A stretch of 40,876 bases of DNA. It comes from JBBRNH01 sp038230415. GTDB taxonomy: Bacteria; Bacteroidota; Bacteroidia; Cytophagales; Spirosomataceae. The translations under genes and the position numbers were made by a program. Below, in pieces: positions 8,428 to 15,510 of the stretch (position 1 is its first letter; each line of letters starts with the position of its first letter). The stretch covers positions 1 to 40,876 of the forward strand of contig JBBRNH010000046.1 of assembly GCA_038230415.1 (NCBI GenBank), given 5' to 3'. The notes under the pieces were generated by a model that ran no database searches, was not told the DNA's origin, and saw nothing but the letters and a program-made list of their open reading frames with translations.

Positions 8428-10071
8428 TTATATTGTCCGTCCGGTATTAATCACGTTTACGCCGTTGAACCGGGTGGTGGGGCAACCGTGCGACACCGCG
8501 CTGACCTGGCTGGGCTGGCCTTTGCCGTCGAAAAACGAGCCGAAGGTGCGGTAGTCGTCCTGGTCGCAGAGCTGGGCGCAGGAGTTCCAGAACTCCTGCG
8601 TGTTGGCCTGATACGCCACATCGTCGAGCATCCCGACGATTTCTCCGCCCTTGATTTCGTAGAATAACTGCACTCCAAACAGGAAGTTATAGCGTTGCTG
8701 GTAAATGGAATAAGACCCGCGCCCGATGATATAAATACCTTTCTCCACGCCCTTAATCATGTCCTGCACCGAGCGTTTTTCGGCTCCGGCTTTGAGCGAC
8801 ACGTTTGGCATCCGCTGAAACTGCACCGAGTTCCAGTTGTCGGCGTAGCAGCAGCCGTTCGAGGCTGTTTCGCCGAGGATGGCCGCCTGGTCGCGGATGG
8901 CCTGGTAATTGACCAAAATCCCGTCTTTAATCAGGTTCCATTCTTTGCACGGCACCCCTTCGTCGTCGTATCCTACCGTGCCGAGGGTGTTGGGCTGGGT
9001 TTTGTCGGCCACGATGTTGACCAACTTGGAGCCGTATTGAAATGTCTTGGTTTTCCATTTATCGAGCGTGGCGAAACTCGTACCGGCGTAGTTGGCTTCG
9101 TAGCCCAGAACGCGGTCGAGTTCGGTGGGGTGGCCGACGGATTCGTGAATCGTGAGGCCGAGGTGGTTGGGGTCAAGCACGAGGTCATACTTGCCGGGCT
9201 GCACGGTTTTGGCGGTCATTTTCTCTTTGGCCTGTTTGGCGGCCAGTGTTGCGTCCTCCACCATGTCGTAGGCATTGCGGTAGCCAACGAGACCGTTTGG
9301 AGCCAGGATTTTCTCACTGGCCGTTCCGTCTAAATATTCGTAGCCCATGCCCATCGGAGACGACAGCGCGTCGCGGGTTTTGAACTTGCCAGCCGCCCGG
9401 TCCACCGCCGAGACCGTAAATGTGGGCCATATCCGGTGAATGTCCTGGTCAATATACGAGCCGTCGGTACTGGCAAAATACTTCTGCTCATTCACCAGAA
9501 ACAGGTTTGAGGTTACTAAGGCCGCGCCGTTTTTCAGGGCCGCGCCGTTGACGGCCATGAGCAGGTCAATTTTCTCCTGCGTCGGCACGGCAAGGGCATT
9601 TTTTTTGATGGGCGTTTTCCAGGATACCTCACCCACGCCCGCCTGCGGAGCCAATTGCACGGGTTCTTTCTGGAGCCGGGCGTTGGCTTTGGCGATGGCA
9701 ACGGCGGTTTCGGCGCAGCGGGCAATGGCTTCGGGCGTAACGTCGCTGGTGGCGGCAAAGCCCCAGGTTCCGTTGGCAATCACCCGGATACCAACGCCGT
9801 AGCTTTCGGCATTAACGATGTTCTGAACGCGGGTTTCGCGGGTGAACACGTACTGTTGCAGATACCGGCCAATTCTGACATCGGTGTAGGTGGCACCTTT
9901 GGCTTTGGCCGCGTTGAGGGCCACGTCGGCCATTTTTTTCTTGGTGGCAACGTCGGTACGGGGTTCCAGAAGGCTTTCCGGCGCAACGGTATTCCCGAAA
10001 ATCGGGACGGCGGGCAGCAACAGACCGCCTGCGGCTAAACTGGTTTGTTGAATAAAGTCTCTTCGGTTCAT
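8428..10071 (-). CDS. TldD-like metallopeptidase with Tat-type signal, copy 2
   Basis: A 547-residue TldD-family protein with HESVGH at residues 309-314. MNRRDFIQQTSLAAGGLLLP is a convincing Tat-type signal (RRDF followed by a hydrophobic stretch). The C terminus has SHGCPTTRFNGVNV, with Cys at residue 530; the paralogue at 5177-6817 has Ser at that place. This is the first gene of the four-gene TldD-TldE-TldD-TldE block and probably the catalytically conventional copy. Exported TldD relatives have no established substrate. Its TldE partner lacks a signal, so the pair may either cross the membrane as a folded complex or act apart. Confidence 0.91.
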   Translation of the reverse strand: MNRRDFIQQTSLAAGGLLLPAVPIFGNTVAPESLLEPRTDVATKKKMADVALNAAKAKGATYTDVRIGRYLQQYVFTRETRVQNIVNAESYGVGIRVIANGTWGFAATSDVTPEAIARCAETAVAIAKANARLQKEPVQLAPQAGVGEVSWKTPIKKNALAVPTQEKIDLLMAVNGAALKNGAALVTSNLFLVNEQKYFASTDGSYIDQDIHRIWPTFTVSAVDRAAGKFKTRDALSSPMGMGYEYLDGTASEKILAPNGLVGYRNAYDMVEDATLAAKQAKEKMTAKTVQPGKYDLVLDPNHLGLTIHESVGHPTELDRVLGYEANYAGTSFATLDKWKTKTFQYGSKLVNIVADKTQPNTLGTVGYDDEGVPCKEWNLIKDGILVNYQAIRDQAAILGETASNGCCYADNWNSVQFQRMPNVSLKAGAEKRSVQDMIKGVEKGIYIIGRGSYSIYQQRYNFLFGVQLFYEIKGGEIVGMLDDVAYQANTQEFWNSCAQLCDQDDYRTFGSFFDGKGQPSQVSAVSHGCPTTRFNGVNVINTGRTI

Positions 10072-10119
10072 GAAAATTTGGTCAGAACGCCTTTTAAGGC
10101 TGTAAGATGCTCAAAAATG

Positions 10120-10156
10120 CCAAAACCGCCAAACGAATCAGGTCTGGCGGTTTTGG
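10120..10156 (-). terminator. Hairpin terminator after the toxin-antitoxin operon
   Basis: Arms CCAAAACCGCCA (10120-10131) and TGGCGGTTTTGG (10145-10156) are perfect 12-bp reverse complements around a 13-base loop. Read on the minus strand the stem is followed by CATTTTTG, a short U-tract. It lies 21 bp beyond the PIN toxin stop. Confidence 0.7.
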
Positions 10157-10177
10157 GTTAAGATGGCTAAAACAGGT

Positions 10178-10558
10178 TCAAACAGCCGTGTGCAACCAGA
10201 TTCCCGGCATAAACGCAAAATCTTTGGTATTGTAAATAAATAGCGGAATGCCCAGCACAAGGGCGGTTGCACCGATGAGCGCGTCCGGGATTTGCAAGTC
10301 GTGGCTCAGTCTGAATTGTTCCAATAGATTAACCGCTTCTGCTGAGACAGATTCGTTGAGATGCACGACATCATCAAAACGTAATCGTTTTCGCATCTGA
10401 GCCAGCTCGATTTTGTTGCCCATTCCCCGGTACAGTTCCATAATTACCAGCGACGGCAAGGCTATGTTACTACGACCGATTAAGTTAACCGCAGTAATAG
10501 TTGGCTGGTGCTGATTGAATAGATGAATAAAAATGTTTGTGTCGCAAAGCACCATCAT
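10178..10558 (-). CDS. PIN-domain toxin (VapC-like ribonuclease)
   Basis: A 126-residue PIN protein. The acidic residues of the metal site are visible: VLCDTNIFIHLF near the N terminus, MELYRGM in the middle and LQIPDALIGATAL towards the C terminus, followed by the usual LFIYNTKDFAFMPGI ending (YNTKDF is diagnostic for VapC-type toxins). VapC toxins cleave tRNA or rRNA when freed from their antitoxin. Its start overlaps the stop of the upstream small gene by 4 bases (ATGA), typical of translational coupling in toxin-antitoxin operons. Two adjacent ATG codons make the exact start uncertain by one residue. Confidence 0.9.
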   Translation of the reverse strand: MMVLCDTNIFIHLFNQHQPTITAVNLIGRSNIALPSLVIMELYRGMGNKIELAQMRKRLRFDDVVHLNESVSAEAVNLLEQFRLSHDLQIPDALIGATALVLGIPLFIYNTKDFAFMPGIWLHTAV

Positions 10559-10782
10559 ATTCTCCAGGATGCTTTACGGATTTCATCCAGTGTGCGTGGG
10601 TTATCTTTCCAAATACCATCTAAACTATATGGGTCAAGGGTTTTGTCGCCTTTCACGATAAAGGGGGTCTGAACGGGCGTGGCTGGCTTTACAGCCAAAC
10701 GGTCGAGCAGGTCATTATCCCGAAGCCAGCCCATGAGGTGTTCAAGCTCGGCGGGTTCAATTTGGTCAATAGTGATTGTCAT
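10555..10782 (-). CDS. Probable antitoxin of the PIN toxin
   Basis: A 75-residue acidic protein, MTITIDQIEPAELEHLMGWL onward, placed directly upstream of the PIN gene with a 4-base overlap. Position and size argue for an antitoxin. The sequence is not a recognisable AbrB, MazE or RHH VapB. Its C-terminal half (DGIWKDNPRTLDEIRKASW) resembles the toxin-binding tails of small antitoxins, in which a DGIWKD-like segment wraps the PIN domain. The DNA-binding part, if any, is not clear. The assignment rests mainly on context. Confidence 0.72.
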   Translation of the reverse strand: MTITIDQIEPAELEHLMGWLRDNDLLDRLAVKPATPVQTPFIVKGDKTLDPYSLDGIWKDNPRTLDEIRKASWRI

Positions 10783-10801
10783 GGCAGTATGATTTGAAAG
10801 A

Positions 10802-10809
10802 CAAACGTA
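10802..10809 (-). promoter_or_regulatory. -7 promoter box of the toxin-antitoxin operon
   Basis: On the minus strand TACGTTTG fits TAnnTTTG exactly and lies 19 bp upstream of the antitoxin ATG. No good -33 element is seen at the usual distance. Confidence 0.45.
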
Positions 10810-10847
10810 GTCGGGGCCGTTGTCAGTTTGATTAGATTAATAAGCGT

Positions 10848-10876
10848 TTTGGTTCGTCCTGTGTTCATACTGTTTG
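10848..10876 (+). promoter_or_regulatory. Candidate promoter of the PAS histidine kinase
   Basis: TTTG at 10848-10851 and TACTGTTTG at 10868-10876 resemble the Bacteroidota -33 and -7 elements with a 16-bp spacer; the -7 box has one extra base compared with TAnnTTTG. It is divergent from the toxin-antitoxin promoter. Confidence 0.35.
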
Positions 10877-10910
10877 CAGCCCGGCTGTGTGCTTGCTTAC
10901 CGGCAGTCAG

Positions 10911-12551
10911 ATGCCGATTCTAATGATTGAACCCTACGATGTCTCTCCTCCCCTGTTCGGCCATACCACCAAACAGCAGCTAACCGCTTTGTTTGAGCAG
11001 GCTCCCATCGGGATGGCCGTTTTGGGTTTGGGGCCAGCGTTCACCTTTGAACTCGTTAATCCGTTATACTGCCAAATCGCCGGGCGAACCGCCGATCAGA
11101 TGCTGGGTAAACCGCTGTTAGGATCCATGCCCGAACTGGCCGGTCAGGGGTTCGACGACTTATTGGCGCAGGTTATCGCAACGGGCATACCCTACACCAA
11201 CCGGAAGGCTGAGGTAAACTTGGTTCGTGATGGAAAATTAGCCCGGATGTACGCCGATTTTGTGTATCAGCCCCGATACGAAGCCGACGGAACTATTACG
11301 GGAGTCGTCGCTATTGTGACCGACATCACCGGGGCGGTGCAGGCGCATCAGCGGGGCGATGCCAACGAACGCCTGCTCAACGCCATGATCCGGCAGACAC
11401 CGTTGGGCGTAGCGGTTTTCAGAAAACCCGATTTCGTGATCGAATTAGCGAATCCCGCCGTATGCCAAATCTGGGGCCGAACGCCCGAACAGGTATTGGG
11501 AAAGCCCCTGTTTGATGTGCTGCCCGAAGCCGCCGGGCAGGGTTTTGAAGAGCTGCTGACGGGCGTGTATGAAACCGGGGTTCCGTTTGACGGCCACGAA
11601 CTGCCCGCCAGTATCGAGCGAAACGGGCAGATAGAAACCGTTTATTTCAATTTTGTGTATGAACCCCGGCCCGAACCCGATGGCCGTATCGAGCGGATTA
11701 TGGTGGTTGCCACCGATGCCACCCTGACCCGGCAGGCCCGGCGCGTGATCGAAGAAAGCGAAGCCCGATACCGCCAGTTAGCCGCCGACCTGGAAGAGCG
11801 GGTGAAACACCGCACCCTCGAACTCGAACGGATCAACCTCGACCTGATGCAGTTTGCGTCCGTAGCCAGTCATGATCTGAAAGAACCCCTGCGAAAAATT
11901 CAGACATTCGGTTCTATGCTGCAACAGACGCTGGCCGGGCGCATCAACGAAGAAGAAACCGACATACTCCGCCGGTTGGTGAACGCTGCCGCCCGAATGC
12001 AAAAATTAGTGAGTGATGTGCTGCTGCTCTCCATTCTCTCCGACCAGACCGATAGCGTGGAGCCGGTTGATCTGTCGGTGATTATCACCCAGATTCAGGA
12101 CGACTTAGAATTCGTCATCAACGAGCGCAATGCCGAACTAACCACCGGCCCACTGCCAACGGTGCTGGCTTCGCCGGGGCAGATGCACCAGATTTTTCAA
12201 AACCTGATCAGTAACGCGCTGAAATTCAATACCAATCCCCGGCCCACTGTGCAGATCGAGACCGTGCCGCTGACTGACGCGCTCCGTACCGAACTGGCCC
12301 TGACCTCATCCCATTACGCAGTAATTGCCGTGAGTGACAACGGTATTGGCTTCGATACCAAATACAAAGACAAGATTTTCGGGATGTTTCAACGGCTGCA
12401 CGGGCGCAGCCAATACGCCGGTACGGGCATCGGGCTAACGATTGTGAAAAAGATTATGGACAACCACCGGGGGTTTATCAGTGTGCAGAGCGAACCGGGC
12501 CGGGGTACAACCTTTTATGTGGTGCTGCCCGCCCGGATCGAGGCCCGTTGA
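10911..12551 (+). CDS. PAS-domain sensor histidine kinase
   Basis: A cytoplasmic hybrid-free kinase of about 546 residues. The start is uncertain: ATG at 10911 or 10923, or a GTG at 10887; none has a clear Shine-Dalgarno. Two PAS domains occupy about 20-140 and 155-275; both begin LFEQAPIGMAV / MIRQTPLGVAV and share GKPL...PE(L/A)AGQGF(D/E), so they arose by internal duplication. A coiled coil (EERVKHRTLELERINLDL) leads to the HisKA box SHDLKEPLRKI with His at about 321. The ATPase has FQNLISNALKFN (N box), DNGIGFD (G1), FGMFQRLHG (F) and GTGIGLTIVKKI (G2). No membrane segment is present. The response regulator downstream is a pseudogene, so the partner of this kinase must be elsewhere if it is active. 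Confidence 0.93.
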   Translation: MPILMIEPYDVSPPLFGHTTKQQLTALFEQAPIGMAVLGLGPAFTFELVNPLYCQIAGRTADQMLGKPLLGSMPELAGQGFDDLLAQVIATGIPYTNRKAEVNLVRDGKLARMYADFVYQPRYEADGTITGVVAIVTDITGAVQAHQRGDANERLLNAMIRQTPLGVAVFRKPDFVIELANPAVCQIWGRTPEQVLGKPLFDVLPEAAGQGFEELLTGVYETGVPFDGHELPASIERNGQIETVYFNFVYEPRPEPDGRIERIMVVATDATLTRQARRVIEESEARYRQLAADLEERVKHRTLELERINLDLMQFASVASHDLKEPLRKIQTFGSMLQQTLAGRINEEETDILRRLVNAAARMQKLVSDVLLLSILSDQTDSVEPVDLSVIITQIQDDLEFVINERNAELTTGPLPTVLASPGQMHQIFQNLISNALKFNTNPRPTVQIETVPLTDALRTELALTSSHYAVIAVSDNGIGFDTKYKDKIFGMFQRLHGRSQYAGTGIGLTIVKKIMDNHRGFISVQSEPGRGTTFYVVLPARIEAR

Positions 12552-12633
12552 ATCAGTTAGTGAGCGTTTGCAAAACCACCGTGTTCAATACAATACAACC
12601 GGATGGTTGCAACCAGTTTAATGAACACTGATC

Positions 12634-12774
12634 ATGGCAAACGACCCCAAAACCGGCAAAAAAGCGGCAACCAAACCCGCTAAAGCAGCCCACACGCACA
12701 AAGTGCCAAAGTACGCTCAGGACGAAGCCGCAACGCCCATTGCCCCCAAGCCCGCGCCCAAAGGCGGCAAGTAG
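12634..12774 (+). CDS. Small Ala/Lys/Pro-rich basic protein
   Basis: A 46-residue ORF beginning MANDPKTGKKAATKPAKAAH and ending APKPAPKGGK. It is built of Lys, Ala and Pro with a short acidic middle, like the disordered tails of histone-H1-like or ribosome-associated proteins. It sits in the 229-bp gap between the PAS kinase and the response-regulator remnant. The codon pattern and position suggest a real gene, but there is no family match I recognise. Confidence 0.45.
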   Translation: MANDPKTGKKAATKPAKAAHTHKVPKYAQDEAATPIAPKPAPKGGK

Positions 12775-12780
12775 GGCCAG

Positions 12781-13239
12781 ATGAACGTACTCATTATTGA
12801 AGATGAACCGGCCATGGCCGACGACATCGCCCTGTTTTTGCGGAAATAGAGTTTTGTCTGCGACGTGGCCCGCACCGGACGGCAGGCATCAGAACGGATT
12901 TTTGTGAACAGCTATGACTTTGTGCTGATTGACCTCGGCCTGCCCGACTACGATGGCTTCGACCTGTTGCGGCAGTCCCTCAGCGCACAACGCGATGCCT
13001 CGTTTCTGATCCTGACCGCCAGTGGTGCCTTAGACAGCAAACTTAAGGGGCTGACCATTACCGATACCGGCCCCGGCATCAGTACCGATCAGATTGCTAC
13101 CCTGATTTATTACGGACGGCCACCCAAAGTCACCGGCAACGGTATCGGTCTGCAACTGATTCAGACCATTGTCCCATCACATCATATTGGCTTAACTGTT
13201 GATTCTCACCCGAATAGTGGCACGCGCATTACCCTGTAA
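12781..13239 (+). pseudogene. Response regulator fused to histidine-kinase tail, internal stop
   Basis: The frame opens as a classic receiver domain: MNVLIIEDEPAMADDIALFL, then an in-frame TAG at 12847-12849, then a continued receiver with the phosphorylation-site strand FVLIDLGLPDYDGFDLL and the LILTASGALDS strand. Just after the fourth strand, at about 13050, the sequence changes to the end of a histidine-kinase ATPase: TDTGPGIS (G1 box), GNGIGLQLIQTIV (G2 box) and SGTRITL. The receiver C-terminal half, the whole DNA-binding domain and most of a kinase are missing, as expected from one deletion joining a regulator gene to the kinase gene that followed it. The first missing residue was probably Glu (GAG to TAG). 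Confidence 0.85.
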
Positions 13240-13288
13240 TTCATTGATAATCAATAAACTACTTCATCCTATCTTCATCTTGGGGCGG

Positions 13289-13296
13289 TATATTTG
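13289..13296 (+). promoter_or_regulatory. -7 promoter box upstream of the 118-aa gene
   Basis: TATATTTG fits TAnnTTTG exactly and lies 23 bp upstream of the ATG at 13320, after the end of the two-component pseudogene. A -33 element at the usual distance is not obvious. Confidence 0.5.
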
Positions 13297-13319
13297 ACAA
13301 TAATCAACGTTCTTTTTAG

Positions 13320-13676
13320 ATGAAAATACTCATGAAATTTTTCTTTCCATTTGCCCCGGAAACCGTTCAGGCCGAACGGATGTATGCCCGGATTGTTGCC
13401 CGGCTCAATAAGATGGGCTATGAGCTCACTGCCGAACGGATTTACAGAGTCGTTTACAAACGAGACGGCATCACCGTGACCGAGACCGTTGGTGCGGTGT
13501 CGGCCAATGGCGAGGTGGTGATGGCGATTTTCAAGAACCACATCGGCTATTTTATCTGCACCTACAGTTGTGGGGCTGCGGGGGGTGAGCCAATGGTAGC
13601 CCGGTATTCGGTTACGCAATCAATTGAACTCTTCAATGAAAACGAACCAGCAGAAAACGAGCACGCGGCTTCGTAA
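13320..13676 (+). CDS. Hypothetical protein, 118 aa
   Basis: I do not recognise a family. The protein begins MKILMKFFFPFAPETVQAER, has no clear signal peptide and is predicted to be a mixed alpha/beta cytoplasmic protein. A central pattern of alternating strands (RIYRVVYKRDGITVTETVGA, EVVMAIFKNHIGYFICTYS) is compatible with a small sheet. The tail is acidic (NENEPAENEHAAS). It has its own promoter candidate and overlaps the next ORF by 41 bases, so the two may be co-translated. Confidence 0.6.
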   Translation: MKILMKFFFPFAPETVQAERMYARIVARLNKMGYELTAERIYRVVYKRDGITVTETVGAVSANGEVVMAIFKNHIGYFICTYSCGAAGGEPMVARYSVTQSIELFNENEPAENEHAAS

Positions 13677-13914
13677 CCGGGCCGATTTTAGCCGGTTCTA
13701 CGATTGCTACGCGCCCTGTCTGTACGGGTATTTTCTGCGGCAAACCAACAATCCGGACGTGGCAGCAATGCGGTTAAAAGAACTGTTCGTAACGGCCTGG
13801 AACCGGCGCGACGAGTTTAACCGGGGTCAACGTGAACCAAACAAAGCCAAGCCGGGCGACGGTCGTCCGGTAATATGGCTGCTGACAATGGCACGTGACA
13901 TAAATGGGGTCTGA
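13636..13914 (+). pseudogene. ECF sigma factor region-2 fragment
   Basis: A 92-residue ORF started at ATG 13636. The core FSRFYDCYAPCLYGYFLRQT, AAMRLKELFVTAWNRRDEF and PVIWLLTMARDI follows the region-2 pattern of ECF sigma factors (helix with YxxYxxxLYxYxxR, then Axx(L)xxExFxxAW, then WLxxIARN). It stops right after that element; no linker or region 4 follows in any frame downstream. Either it is a 3'-truncated sigma gene or a stand-alone region-2 protein. Truncation is more likely, because the flanking genes are also decayed. Confidence 0.6.
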
Positions 13915-14067
13915 AAAAAGTCGGCAGAAAACGCCCCCGCCAATCAACGGATAGTGACGTTTAGCCCACTCCGTAAGTAAGCTAAACAATAGGCCATCAG
14001 TTTATGTAGGGTTGGTAGGATTAATGTGGTAATCAACGCTGACTATCAACTAATTGCTACAACTATT

Positions 14068-14352
14068 ATGAACAAATCATATCTCATTGGGGCCGTTCTG
14101 ACCGCCCTGACCATTGCCGGAACAACGGCCCAGGCCCAGGTGCCACCGACCGATACCACCAAAGCCCGCAAAGAAGCGGCTGTGACGGAGAGCAAGGCCG
14201 TAGTGGCTGCCGACAAAGTAAGTCTCGATTCGCTGCGGGCCATCAAAGATGAGCGGAAAGCCAATGGCAGTTTTCAGGATGTGAAGGCCGACAAAAAACT
14301 GTTGAAAGACCAGATGAAGAAAGACGTGGATAAAGTCAAAAAAGTACTTTAA
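14068..14352 (+). CDS. Small secreted Lys/Asp-rich protein
   Basis: A 94-residue protein with a clear signal peptide (MNKSYLIGAVLTALTIAGTTAQAQ, cleavage after AQA) and a highly charged helical mature part (SKAVVAADKVSLDSLRAIKD, DVKADKKLLKDQMKKDVDKV). It is probably periplasmic and helical. I do not recognise the family. The ATG at 14068 is chosen because it starts the signal peptide. Confidence 0.7.
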   Translation: MNKSYLIGAVLTALTIAGTTAQAQVPPTDTTKARKEAAVTESKAVVAADKVSLDSLRAIKDERKANGSFQDVKADKKLLKDQMKKDVDKVKKVL

Positions 14353-14370
14353 TCCGGTTGTCGGGCCGGT

Positions 14371-15279
14371 TCAGGCCGGGTTATCCCGGATCAACGCCAC
14401 CGTTGCCCGCGCCCAGGCTTCGCCCACGTCTTCCTGCAAAAAATGCCCCCCACCGGCTAACGTTTGGTGGGGTTGTTTTTTGGCTCCCGGCACGAGTTTC
14501 TGAAACACGGCATCGGCCCCGCGGGTAACGGGGTCCTGATCTGAAAAACACGTCAGCAATGGTTTCGTCCACTGCATCAGCACCGCCCACGCCCGGCGGT
14601 TGGGTTCGGCAGCGGGGTCGTCGGGCGAGATCGGCACCAGTACCGGAAACATCCGGGCGGCTGCTTTGTAGGTCTCGTCGGGAAACGGCGCGTCATACGC
14701 GGCAACTTCGGCCCCGGTTAATGTTCTGACGGTGGCTCCCTGCAAAATAAAGCCGGTCGGAAATTCGGGTACGGTCTGCGAGAACGCCCGCCACTGCAAA
14801 AACGCTTCGGATGGTGGTTGGTCGCCGGTGGGCAGGCCGGTGTTGGCAAGGCTGACGCGGGCAAACCGGCTTTCGTTTTCGGCCAGTACGCGCAGGCCCA
14901 GCAACCCGCCCCAGTCCTGGGCCACGAGCGTAACACCCTGCAAGTCAAGAGTATCAACAAATTGCGTGAGCCACGAAACGTGCTGATTATACGAGTAGGT
15001 TTCTTTTTCGAGAATCTTGTCTGACTTGCCAAAGCCAATCAAATCCGGCGCGATGGCCCGAAAACCGGCATCCACAAAAATCGGAATCATCGTCCGGTAC
15101 AGGTACGACCACGACGGTTCGCCGTGAAGCATCAACACAACCGGCGCGTTGGCATCACCTTCGTCTATGTAGTGCAGTTGCAGGGGTTGGTCAGTTTCGC
15201 CAACAGTGGCATAGTGCGGGGCGAAGGCGTAATCGGGCAGGTTCAGGAATCGGTCTGCCGGGGTCTGGAGAATGGTCAT
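14371..15279 (-). CDS. Haloalkane-dehalogenase-like alpha/beta hydrolase
   Basis: A 302-residue alpha/beta hydrolase closest in pattern to subfamily HLD-I haloalkane dehalogenases (DhlA/DhmA). HGEPSWSYLYR (52-62) carries the oxyanion-hole Glu. The nucleophile elbow is AQDWGG, with Asp122 followed by the halide-binding Trp123. A second tryptophan, in LQWRAF (Trp163), sits where HLD-I enzymes have their second halide ligand. The acid is probably Asp249 in FSDQDPVTRG, and GGGHFLQED supplies His279. Such enzymes hydrolyse a carbon-halogen bond to an alcohol and halide. The physiological substrate is unknown and an epoxide-hydrolase-like role is not excluded. A minus-strand TACCTTGC near 15322 is a possible -7 box. 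Confidence 0.85.
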   Translation of the reverse strand: MTILQTPADRFLNLPDYAFAPHYATVGETDQPLQLHYIDEGDANAPVVLMLHGEPSWSYLYRTMIPIFVDAGFRAIAPDLIGFGKSDKILEKETYSYNQHVSWLTQFVDTLDLQGVTLVAQDWGGLLGLRVLAENESRFARVSLANTGLPTGDQPPSEAFLQWRAFSQTVPEFPTGFILQGATVRTLTGAEVAAYDAPFPDETYKAAARMFPVLVPISPDDPAAEPNRRAWAVLMQWTKPLLTCFSDQDPVTRGADAVFQKLVPGAKKQPHQTLAGGGHFLQEDVGEAWARATVALIRDNPA

Positions 15280-15364
15280 TGTGGCCGTTGATTAGATACT
15301 GATGGCGGTTTATGCTCCTGCAAGGTAAGACTCCCGCCCGCCCGAATCAACAGTCTCCCCGCTC

Positions 15365-15463
15365 TTCCCCTTCCTCCCTTTCCTCCCCTTCCTCCCCTTC
15401 CTCCCTTTCTTCCCTTTCTTCCCTTTCTTCCCTTTCTTCGCGTTCCTCCCCTTCCTCCCCCCT
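15365..15463. repeat. 9-bp pyrimidine tandem repeat upstream of glnS
   Basis: About ten to eleven head-to-tail copies of a 9-bp unit, YTCCCYTTC (for example TTCCCTTTC at 15410-15436, three times in succession). One strand is pure pyrimidine apart from a GCG at 15440-15442. It ends 15 bp before the -7 box of glnS, so it occupies the place where the -33 element should lie. Such a purine/pyrimidine tract can form triplex DNA and can vary in copy number. Confidence 0.9.
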
Positions 15464-15478
15464 TCTCCCTTTCCTTCG

Positions 15479-15486
15479 TACCTTTG
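15479..15486 (+). promoter_or_regulatory. -7 promoter box of glnS and the restriction operon
   Basis: TACCTTTG fits TAnnTTTG exactly, 24 bp before the glnS ATG at 15511. The -33 position is within or just beyond the pyrimidine tandem repeat, and no TTTG is present there. Confidence 0.65.
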
Positions 15487-15510
15487 CAGCCACTAACATT
15501 AACAGTCCCA

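Noticed and set aside
15365..15463. The tandem repeat as a CRISPR array.
   Set aside because: Units are 9 bp and head-to-tail with no spacers; no cas genes are near.
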